DNA of 10,043 nucleotides, from contig JAPOXB010000051.1 in NCBI GenBank assembly GCA_026707335.1, positions 1-10,043 on the forward strand, written 5' to 3'. Each line of letters starts with the position of its first letter. Positions within the stretch are counted from its first letter, which is position 1. Under the pieces are notes generated by a model, which worked only from the letters and a program-made list of their open reading frames with translations, was not told the origin of the DNA and did not search any database. This stretch comes from Chloroflexota bacterium. GTDB lineage: Bacteria > Chloroflexota > Dehalococcoidia > Bin125. The translations under genes and the position numbers were made by a program. Below are positions 1 to 4,957 of this stretch, in pieces.

Positions 1-2
1 AC

Positions 3-93
3 GTCAAGGTTTTTGGGTGTAAAGTTTCCACATTTGACGTAAGGGAGTGATGGGGAGGACGTGCCCCCCCTCTCTATGAGGGAGTGGGGAGGG
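3..93 (+). repeat. Left arm of a 91-bp inverted repeat closing the window
   Basis: These 91 bases match the reverse complement of 9943-10033 without gaps, by eye at 80 of 91 positions. The outer half (roughly 3-47) is best conserved, with only three differences, and includes a shared core TGTAAAGTTTCCACA and the block TTGACGTAAGGGAG. The inner half is a C-rich then G-rich segment that can fold back on itself. Similarity stops abruptly after position 93. The outer 40 bases are themselves bounded by a 7-bp inverted pair, ACGTCAA (1-7) and TTGACGT (34-40). No transposase gene lies beside it. It is most simply a dispersed intergenic repeat, or the end of a larger element cut by the window edge. 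Confidence 0.85.
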
Positions 94-143
94 CGTCGCG
101 CAAAAAAAATTCGCGCGCGGGCGGTGGGGCGGACGGGCGCCCG

Positions 144-274
144 AACCTCACCCCCTAACCCCCTCTCCATTGCCGAGCAACGGAGAGGGGGGACCGGAAG
201 GAGAGTCCCAACGGTCGCTTCCACGTTCCCCCTCTCCATCCAGAAGGATGGAGAGGGGGACAGGGGGTGAGGTT
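144..274. repeat. Nested C-rich/G-rich hairpin repeat
   Basis: A three-part foldback element. An outer 12-bp stem pairs AACCTCACCCCC (144-155) with GGGGGTGAGGTT (263-274). Inside it lie two hairpins: CCCCCTCTCC (159-168) with GGAGAGGGGG (182-191), extended by TTGC/GCAA (170-173/177-180), and a perfect 15-bp stem TCCCCCTCTCCATCC (227-241) with 246-260 around an AGAA loop. Similar CTCACCCC...CTCTCC...GGAGAGG...GGTGAG elements are a common kind of dispersed intergenic repeat, which I recall from Chloroflexota genomes. The element ends 19 bases before the coiled-coil gene at 294, so it forms most of that gene's upstream region. No protein-coding signal is convincing in 1-293. Confidence 0.8.
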
Positions 275-293
275 GGCTACGGTCGTGTAGGCT

Positions 294-719
294 ATGCGCA
301 TGGTGGCATTCGACACCCTGCGGGCAGCCCAACGACTCCGCGACGAGGCGGATCAATCGTCGGCCGCGGCCGAGACGATCGCGGCCGTGATCGGGGAGGC
401 CGTCACGCCCGGGCGCGACGACGTGACGTCGCTGCGCGAGGACGTGGGATCGCTGCGGGGCGAACTCCGTGACGAGGTGGCGGCGCTCCGCGAGGACATG
501 GCGGCCCTGCGGGCCGAGATGCGCGAGGACATGGCGGCCCTGCGGGCCGAGGTGCGCGAGGACATCGCGGCGCTGCGGGGCGAACTCCGAGAGGGCCTGC
601 AAGCCATGCGGACGGAAATGCAGGCCATGCGGGCGGAGATGTATCAGCTCCAGTTGCGCCTCGCCGGCTTCGCCATCGCCGTCGCGACGATCGCCGTCGC
701 CATCGCGAAGCTCACCTAG
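294..719 (+). CDS. DUF1640/CCDC90-like membrane-anchored coiled-coil protein
   Basis: A 141-residue protein of unknown biochemical role. The N-terminal 40 residues (VAFDTLRAAQRLRDEAD, then an Ala-rich helix) resemble the start of bacterial DUF1640/CCDC90-type proteins. Residues about 43-115 form a coiled coil with an 11-residue (hendecad) repeat of the form REDMAALRAEM, encoded by a near-perfect 33-bp DNA repeat. A hydrophobic stretch near the C-terminus (about residues 122-139, AGFAIAVATIAVAIA) looks like a single membrane anchor, so the rod probably projects from the membrane. The start could be the ATG at 294 or the one two codons later at 300; no clear ribosome binding site separates them. 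It appears monocistronic, with repeats on both sides. The family call rests on pattern recognition; a generic tail-anchored coiled-coil protein is the alternative. Confidence 0.75.
   Translation: MRMVAFDTLRAAQRLRDEADQSSAAAETIAAVIGEAVTPGRDDVTSLREDVGSLRGELRDEVAALREDMAALRAEMREDMAALRAEVREDIAALRGELREGLQAMRTEMQAMRAEMYQLQLRLAGFAIAVATIAVAIAKLT
492..601 (+). repeat. 33-bp tandem repeat encoding hendecads
   Basis: Units begin with GAGGAC at 492, 525 and 558, and a decayed fourth with GAGGGC at 591. Units one and two are nearly identical and unit three has a few substitutions. Each unit encodes 11 residues of the coiled coil, so gain or loss of a unit would keep the reading frame and the coiled-coil phase. 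Confidence 0.85.
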
Positions 720-730
720 CCCCCCACTTC

Positions 731-777
731 CCGGCCCTCACCCCAACCATCTCCCCAGGGAGAGGGGACAGCGGTGA
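731..777. repeat. Short degenerate copy of the hairpin repeat
   Basis: An outer TCACC (738-742) pairs with GGTGA (773-777), and an inner TCTCC (750-754) pairs with GGAGA (759-763) around CCAG. The sequence CCCTCACCCCAACCATCTCC resembles the opening of the larger repeat at 144-168. It lies just after the coiled-coil gene's stop and could serve as a weak transcription barrier, but there is no T-run, so I do not call a terminator. Confidence 0.6.
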
Positions 778-822
778 ACGCGTCACGGGTTACGTCCGGG
801 CGCCGCTGGCGACGGTCGTGCG

Positions 823-852
823 TTGCTGGGGCCGAACGAGCGACCCTATGAT
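823..852 (+). promoter_or_regulatory. Candidate sigma-70-type promoter for asd-dapA operon
   Basis: A -35-like TTGCTG (823-828) and a -10-like TATGAT (847-852, five of six consensus bases) are separated by 18 bases. Transcription would start near 859, leaving a leader of about 50 bases before the asd ATG at 910. It also argues against the upstream TTG at 823 as the asd start, since that triplet is the -35 box. This is consensus matching by eye only. Confidence 0.5.
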
Positions 853-909
853 CCGGTATCGGCGGCGCTGCCGGGCTGCGCCGTCGGACCGAGACCCGAG
901 GAAGATCGC

Positions 910-1926
910 ATGTCCCGAGAGTTGACCGTCGCATTGGTCGGCGCGAGCGGCGTCGTGGGGACGGAGTTCCTGCGCACGATGGAGGAGCGGGCGCTGCCCG
1001 TGAAGGAACTGCGCCTGCTCGCCACGAAGCGCTCCGCCGGGCAGACGCGCCGCTTCCGGGGCGAGGATCTGACCATCGCCGAGACGACGACGGAGGCCTT
1101 CCAAGGGGCCGACATCGCCTTCATCTCGGCCAGCACGGCGGCCTCCAAGGAACTCTGCCCGATCGCCCGCGACGCCGGCGCCATCGCCTTCGACGATTCG
1201 TCGGCCTTCCGGCAGCACCCCGACGTGCCGCTGGTCGTGCCCGAGGTCAACCCGGCGGACCTGCGCGACCATCGCGGCATCATCGCGACGCCGAATTGCA
1301 GCACGGTGCCGCTGGTGCTGGCGCTGTGGCCGCTGATGGCCGAGCGGCGCGTGACGCGCGTCATCGCCGATACGTACCAATCGACGTCGGGCGCGGGCAC
1401 GGCGGCGATGGCCGAACTCGGCGAGCAGCTGCAGGCGCTGGCGCAGGAGCAGCCCGTCACGATCGAAAACTTCCCGAAGCAGATCGCCTACAACGCGATC
1501 CCGCAGGTCGATGCGTTCCTGGAGGACGGCTACACGAAGGAGGAGTGGAAGATGCTGGTGGAGAGCCGCAAGATCCTGCATCAGCCGGATCTGCCGCTCA
1601 GCGCCACCTGCGTGCGCATCCCCACCCTCGTCTCGCACGCCATCGCCGCGCACGTCGATTTCGACGCGCCGCTGGCCGCCGCCGAGGCGCGAACGCTGTG
1701 GGCTGGGCAGTCGGGCCTGACCGTGGTCGACGACCCCCTGCACGGCGGCTATCCCACACCGCTAGACTGCGCAGCCCAGGATGCGGTGTTCGTGGGGCGG
1801 GCGCGGCAGGACGCGTCGAACCCCAACGGCCTCGCCTTCTGGTGCGTCACCGACAATCTGCGCAAGGGCGCCGCCCTGAACATGGTGCAGATGGTGGAGT
1901 GGATGCTGGACGACGGCTGCCTCTAG
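910..1926 (+). CDS. asd: Aspartate-semialdehyde dehydrogenase
   Basis: Catalyses NADPH-dependent reduction of L-aspartyl-4-phosphate to aspartate semialdehyde in the cytoplasm, the branch point to lysine/diaminopimelate, threonine and methionine. The 338-residue product has the usual family length. Residues 11-17 (GASGVVG) form the dinucleotide-binding loop. Cys130 in PNCST is the catalytic nucleophile, Gln157 in YQSTSGAG orients the substrate, and His243 in the segment RIPTLVSHA sits at the acid/base position, where Ser-His replaces the more usual Gly-His. The C-terminal DNLRKGAA motif is typical. I chose the ATG at 910 because GAGGAAG (898-904) lies five bases upstream and because extending to the TTG at 823 would add 29 residues overlapping a likely promoter. 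It is followed after 46 bases by dapA, which uses its product. Confidence 0.96.
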   Translation: MSRELTVALVGASGVVGTEFLRTMEERALPVKELRLLATKRSAGQTRRFRGEDLTIAETTTEAFQGADIAFISASTAASKELCPIARDAGAIAFDDSSAFRQHPDVPLVVPEVNPADLRDHRGIIATPNCSTVPLVLALWPLMAERRVTRVIADTYQSTSGAGTAAMAELGEQLQALAQEQPVTIENFPKQIAYNAIPQVDAFLEDGYTKEEWKMLVESRKILHQPDLPLSATCVRIPTLVSHAIAAHVDFDAPLAAAEARTLWAGQSGLTVVDDPLHGGYPTPLDCAAQDAVFVGRARQDASNPNGLAFWCVTDNLRKGAALNMVQMVEWMLDDGCL

Positions 1927-1972
1927 GCCGCCGCCCGGCGGCGCCCGGCGCGGGCCAGGCAGGAGGGCTGCG

Positions 1973-2884
1973 ATGACCGACTTCACCGAGTTCGGGCGGG
2001 TCTTCACCGCCATGGTCACCCCCATGCGCGAGGACGGCTCCGTCGATCTGGAGCAGGCGACGGCGCTGGCCACGGCGCTGCTGGAGAACGGCAGCGACGG
2101 CCTCGTCGTCTGCGGCACGACTGGGGAGGCCTCGACGCTGGAGTTCGAGGAGGAGCGGTCGCTGTTCCGCGCCCTCCTGCCGATCTGCCGCGCGCACGGC
2201 GCGGCGCTGGTCGCGGGCACGGGGTCGAACAGCACCCGCACCGCCATCGACAGCTCGCGGCGGGCGGAGACAATCGGCGTCGACGGGCTGCTGCTGGTCG
2301 TGCCGTACTACAACAAGCCGTCGCAGGAGGGCATGTACCGGCACTTCCGCACGATCGCGGAGTCGGTCACGCTGCCCTGCATCCTCTACAACGTGCCCAG
2401 CCGCACGGGGATCTCGATGAGCGCCGCCACGCAGCTCCGCCTGGGCCGCGACGTGTCGAACATCCAGGGCACGAAGGAGGCCAGCGGCGACCTGGACCTG
2501 ATCGGCGCGATCATCGACGGCGCGCCCGACGGCTTCCGCGTCTGGAGCGGCAACGATGGCGACACGCTGCCGATCCTGGCGCTGGGCGGCTACGGCGTGG
2601 TCAGCGTGGTGTCGCATCTGGCCGGCCGGCAGGTGCGGGCGATGATCGACGGCTTCCTCGCCGGCCGCCGCGACGAGGCCGCCGCGATCCACCGGCGCCT
2701 GCAGCCGCTCACCAACAGCCTCTTCCTCGAGGGCAACCCCGTGCCGGTGAAGTACGCGCTGAACCAGGTCGGCTTCCGGGTGGGGCCGACGCGGCTGCCG
2801 CTCGTCGAGCCGGGCGAGGCGGCGCGGGCCGCCATCGACGCCGCGCTGGCGAACTCCCAGATCGACCTGCCGGCTCCGGTCTAG
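1973..2884 (+). CDS. dapA: 4-hydroxy-tetrahydrodipicolinate synthase
   Basis: Condenses pyruvate with aspartate semialdehyde, the first committed step of the diaminopimelate/lysine pathway, through a Schiff base on lysine. The 303-residue protein is a full-length TIM barrel of the DapA/N-acetylneuraminate lyase family. Landmarks: GTTGE (48-52) with the proton-relay threonines, PYYNKPSQEG (111-120), the catalytic Tyr139 in YNVPSRTG with Arg144 for the substrate carboxylate, and Schiff-base Lys168 in GTKEASGD. All match true DapA rather than related aldolases, and adjacency to asd supports this. AGGAGG (1961-1966) six bases before the ATG is the strongest ribosome binding site in the operon. 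The 46-base gap to asd contains a GCCGCC/GGCGGC hairpin (1927-1942) without a T-run. Confidence 0.96.
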   Translation: MTDFTEFGRVFTAMVTPMREDGSVDLEQATALATALLENGSDGLVVCGTTGEASTLEFEEERSLFRALLPICRAHGAALVAGTGSNSTRTAIDSSRRAETIGVDGLLLVVPYYNKPSQEGMYRHFRTIAESVTLPCILYNVPSRTGISMSAATQLRLGRDVSNIQGTKEASGDLDLIGAIIDGAPDGFRVWSGNDGDTLPILALGGYGVVSVVSHLAGRQVRAMIDGFLAGRRDEAAAIHRRLQPLTNSLFLEGNPVPVKYALNQVGFRVGPTRLPLVEPGEAARAAIDAALANSQIDLPAPV

Positions 2885-2903
2885 GACCGGCCGGACGCCC
2901 CGC

Positions 2904-3434
2904 GTGGCGCCGCCGGCCGCCCGCTTCGACGCCTGGGATCCGCCCCAGAGCCGCCTGGAGGCGTACGCCTTCGCGCTCTTCGCGACCCGGCGGACCCTGA
3001 CGCAGACGCTCGTCGGGCTCAGCGAGGCGCAACTCTGGGCGCCGGCCGGCGACGGGCGCTCGCCGGCGGCGGTCGCACGCGCGGCCTGGGACCGCGAGTT
3101 CCACTGGCTCTGGCCGCTCGACATGGACGCGCCGGCGCTGCCCGCGACGCCGTCGCTGGTGGAGGCCCTCTACGCGCTCGTGCGGCATCGGGCGGTCAGC
3201 GAGGAGTTGCTGATGGCGGCGTCGGACGCCGACCTGGAGCGGCCGCACGTCTCGCGCGCCACCCGGGACGCGCCGCGCAGCCTCGCCCAGGTGCTGGCCT
3301 TCGTCTCGCAGTCGGAGTTGGCCGATGCCGAGCGCCTCGCCGCCGATCGGCGCGCGTTGGACCCCGGCTGGCCCGGCGCGGACGAACTGCTGACCCGCGC
3401 CCGCGCCGCGGTCAGCGCGCTCGCGGAGGGCTGA
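2904..3434 (+). CDS. DinB-like helical-bundle protein
   Basis: A 176-residue, mostly helical, soluble protein. The pattern in the first half (a helix, then GLSEAQLWAPAGDGRSP, then a helix with REFHWLWPLD) is that of the DinB/YfiT four-helix-bundle superfamily, where 'LS..QL...P..G..S' precedes a helix normally carrying a metal-binding histidine. Here His67, His95 and His115 are the only histidines, and the C-terminal HxxxH-type pair of canonical members is absent (VAFVSQSELADAERL instead), so metal binding is doubtful. Some superfamily members are thiol-dependent transferases; nothing here proves that activity. The GTG start is 19 bases after dapA's stop with no good ribosome binding site, so the start is uncertain. 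Its TGA stop shares one base with the ATG of the next gene (TGATG), implying translational coupling to the glutaredoxin. Confidence 0.65.
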   Translation: MAPPAARFDAWDPPQSRLEAYAFALFATRRTLTQTLVGLSEAQLWAPAGDGRSPAAVARAAWDREFHWLWPLDMDAPALPATPSLVEALYALVRHRAVSEELLMAASDADLERPHVSRATRDAPRSLAQVLAFVSQSELADAERLAADRRALDPGWPGADELLTRARAAVSALAEG

Positions 3435-3676
3435 TGCGCGTCGTCCTCTGGACCCACCAGCGTTGAAGCGCCTGCCGGGTGGTCAAGAAGTTTCTTGACG
3501 AGCGGGCGGTGTCGTACGAGGTGCGCCGGGTGGGGGTGGACGCGGCGGCGAGCGCGGCGTTCCAGGCGCGCGGCTGGCGCCTGCCGCCCGTCGTGGAGAT
3601 CGGCGGCGACGTCGTCGAGGGCTACGACCCCGAGCGGCTGGAGTCGCTGCTGGAATCGGCCGGGCCCGGCGGCTGA
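3434..3676 (+). CDS. Glutaredoxin with in-frame TGA, probable selenoprotein (UxxC)
   Basis: An 80-residue glutaredoxin/NrdH-like protein if the TGA at 3464-3466 is read through. Reading from the ATG at 3434 gives MRVVLWTHQR, TGA (codon 11), then SACRVVKKFLDER. Residue 11 is the first cysteine of the glutaredoxin CxxC, so the motif would be Sec-Ser-Ala-Cys. Downstream features are intact: a cis-proline motif (RLPPVVEI) and the C-terminal GYDPERLESLLE helix. The ATG overlaps the DinB-like stop (TGATG), and GGAGG (3425-3429) lies four bases upstream, so this start is well supported. A GTG at 3479 would yield a 65-residue protein without its first strand or active site and has no clear ribosome binding site. 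Alternatives are a nonsense mutation, a sequencing error (TGC or TGT to TGA), or a recent pseudogene. The family is confident; selenocysteine is a well-supported inference. Confidence 0.75.
3472..3509 (+). promoter_or_regulatory. Candidate bacterial SECIS hairpin
   Basis: A perfect upper stem GTCAAGA (3482-3488)/TCTTGAC (3493-3499) is capped by the loop AGUU (3489-3492), whose second base is G followed by U. Twenty-two bases separate the TGA (3464-3466) from the loop. A lower stem, CUGCC (3472-3476) with GGCGG (3505-3509) including one G-U pair, closes a symmetric 5x5 internal loop. Known bacterial SECIS elements lie within the coding region just after the UGA, with the apical loop about 16-37 bases away and a G early in the loop; this one fits. 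The upper stem uses TTT (Phe) and CTT (Leu), codons avoided in neighbouring genes, suggesting selection on RNA structure. Confidence 0.6.
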
Positions 3677-3683
3677 GCCGCGG

Positions 3684-4250
3684 CTACTGCGGGGTACCCT
3701 CGCCGGGGACGATGGTGGCGGGCAGGGGCAGGGTCTGCAGCCAGGCGTGGATGTGGGCGACGTCCTGGTCGCTGACCAAGTCGGGCGGCTGCTGCGGCAT
3801 CACGTCGCGCGGGTTGCGGTACTGGTCGATCTGCTGCGCCAGGGAGAAGCCCGTCTGCGCGATGGTGGGGCCGATACCGCCCTCGCCGGTCTCGCCGTGG
3901 CAGGCTTGGCAACCGTTCTGGAAGAAGAGTTGCTGGCCGAGCGTGGGGTCGCCGTCGACCAGTTCGACCGGCTCCACGGGCGTCGCGGCGACCTGTTCGA
4001 CCTCGGGGGCCTCTTGCCCCTCTAGTTCGAGGCGGATGCGGAGCGGGTCCGTCTCGTCGAGGTCGGCCAGCGTGATGCGTCCCGATTCGAGCTGCGCGAC
4101 GATGGCCTCTTCCGCGCCGGCGCGGGCGATGTGGGCGTCCTTCTCGTCGGCCTTGTCGATGGCGAAGCCGACCAGGGCAATGATGCCCGCGCCGAGCAGC
4201 CCGAAGACCATGGTGAGCCAGAAGGACTGGGGGATCCCCCGCGACGGCAT
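3684..4250 (-). CDS. Membrane-anchored monoheme cytochrome c
   Basis: A 188-residue class I-type cytochrome c, an electron carrier on the outer face of the membrane. Residues 9-31 form one transmembrane segment serving as signal anchor. Residues 32-100 are an acidic, probably extended linker. The haem domain follows, with the covalent haem site CQACH at 114-118 (His118 proximal ligand) and Met151 in DVMPQQP as likely distal ligand, then a terminal helix (DVAHIHAWLQTL). I start at the ATG ending at 4250 because GAAGGG (4256-4261) lies upstream; a start at 4304 would add an arginine-rich 18 residues before the anchor. It is last in the minus-strand block, 143 bases after the CopD-like gene, and converges on the glutaredoxin gene with only 7 bases between stops. 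The redox partner cannot be told from this sequence. Confidence 0.88.
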   Translation of the reverse strand: MPSRGIPQSFWLTMVFGLLGAGIIALVGFAIDKADEKDAHIARAGAEEAIVAQLESGRITLADLDETDPLRIRLELEGQEAPEVEQVAATPVEPVELVDGDPTLGQQLFFQNGCQACHGETGEGGIGPTIAQTGFSLAQQIDQYRNPRDVMPQQPPDLVSDQDVAHIHAWLQTLPLPATIVPGEGTPQ

Positions 4251-4254
4251 GGCA

Positions 4255-4336
4255 ACCCTTCGCTCCGGTCCGGCGGGGCGCGCGGGACGACCCAGCGCAC
4301 GCACGCGGACGGGCGCGCCTCATGGTAGCGAAGGGT
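4255..4336. promoter_or_regulatory. 10-bp inverted repeat upstream of cytochrome c
   Basis: ACCCTTCGCT (4255-4264) and AGCGAAGGGT (4327-4336) are perfect inverted copies 62 bases apart in the 143-base gap before the cytochrome c gene. The near arm contains that gene's ribosome binding site, so pairing in the mRNA would occlude it. A small hairpin TCCGC-TTT-GCGGA (4336-4348) abuts the far arm. A regulatory role is speculative. Confidence 0.35.
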
Positions 4337-4393
4337 CCGCTTTGCGGAAACCGTCACAATCGGGCGCGGTGGATGCAGTCGCGGCGGCCGGCG

Positions 4394-4930
4394 CTAGGTG
4401 GCGACGAACGAGAACGCGCTGTTGCCCAGGAAGGCGCCGCAGCCCAGCACCAGCAGCGATGTGAGCATGCCCAGCCCCGCGACGACGCCCGACTGCACCT
4501 GCAGCCGCCGGATGCGACGGTCGCCGCCCTCGATCTGGTCGATGGCGCGCTGGTTGAGTTCCATCAGGCGCGGCCCCAGCACGAAGCTGTGCAGCGCGAC
4601 CAGTCCGGCCATGACCAGGAAGAGCCCCATCTTGATGGCGAAGATCCAGCCCCAACGCAGGTCGTAGATGCTGTCGAAGCCGTCGCGGATCGTGCCGATG
4701 CGCTCGCCGGTCAGGGCGCCGCCGGTGAGCAGCACGATCAGCAGCGCGCCCCAGGCGAGCCAGCCGAAGCGCCGGGTGAACACGCGCAGCAGCTCCATGC
4801 GGTCGGCGCGGCTCTCGATCCGGCGCAACGTGGGGATGACCGCGTAGCCCGTGAGGACCTGCGAACCGATCCACACCGCGATGAAGGCCAGGTGCAGCCA
4901 CAGGATGATTGAGCGGACTTCCTCGGACAT
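4394..4930 (-). CDS. CopD-family four-helix membrane protein
   Basis: A 178-residue integral membrane protein with four hydrophobic segments, about residues 6-28, 55-73, 92-116 and 147-169. The first helix (IILWLHLAFIAVWIGSQ) and the loop pattern RRFGWLAWGALLIVLLTGG match the CopD domain seen in copper-resistance and related membrane proteins. His13 in helix 1 and His114 in helix 3 are the candidate metal or haem ligands. Function is unproven: CopD domains occur in copper uptake proteins, but small stand-alone members next to cytochromes may serve in respiratory assembly. I chose the ATG ending at 4930, preceded by GGGAGG (4935-4940); the GTG twelve bases earlier would place that site inside the gene. 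It lies 27 bases after purA and upstream of the cytochrome c gene on the same strand, so the three may be co-transcribed. Confidence 0.75.
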   Translation of the reverse strand: MSEEVRSIILWLHLAFIAVWIGSQVLTGYAVIPTLRRIESRADRMELLRVFTRRFGWLAWGALLIVLLTGGALTGERIGTIRDGFDSIYDLRWGWIFAIKMGLFLVMAGLVALHSFVLGPRLMELNQRAIDQIEGGDRRIRRLQVQSGVVAGLGMLTSLLVLGCGAFLGNSAFSFVAT

Positions 4931-4957
4931 GGCGCCTCCCACTCGCGCCGCGGCGCG

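Noticed and set aside
21..36. DnaA box in the end repeats (TTTCCACA)
   Set aside because: It differs from the TTATCCACA consensus at two positions, occurs once per arm, and no replication genes are present.
95..142. Intrinsic terminator on the minus strand ending in the T-run opposite 101-108
   Set aside because: The T8 tract is real, but the preceding G+C-rich sequence has no clean stem next to it and no minus-strand gene leads into it.
823..1926. Longer asd from a TTG at 823
   Set aside because: The extra 29 residues match nothing in the family, the TTG is part of a likely -35 box, and the ATG at 910 has a ribosome binding site.
3464..3466. TGA reassigned to Trp or Gly genome-wide
   Set aside because: TGA terminates the DinB-like, glutaredoxin, purA and antiporter genes at sensible family lengths, and Trp is encoded by TGG, so the code is standard.
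3479..3676. Glutaredoxin starting at GTG 3479
   Set aside because: This drops the first beta strand and the whole CxxC/UxxC site and has no clear ribosome binding site; the ATG at 3434 has one and is coupled to the upstream stop.
3659..3681. Terminator at the convergent glutaredoxin/cytochrome c ends
   Set aside because: GCCGGGCCCGGC (3659-3670) and a hairpin across the stop (3669-3681) exist, but neither strand has a T-run and the loops are tiny; chance in G+C-rich sequence is likely.
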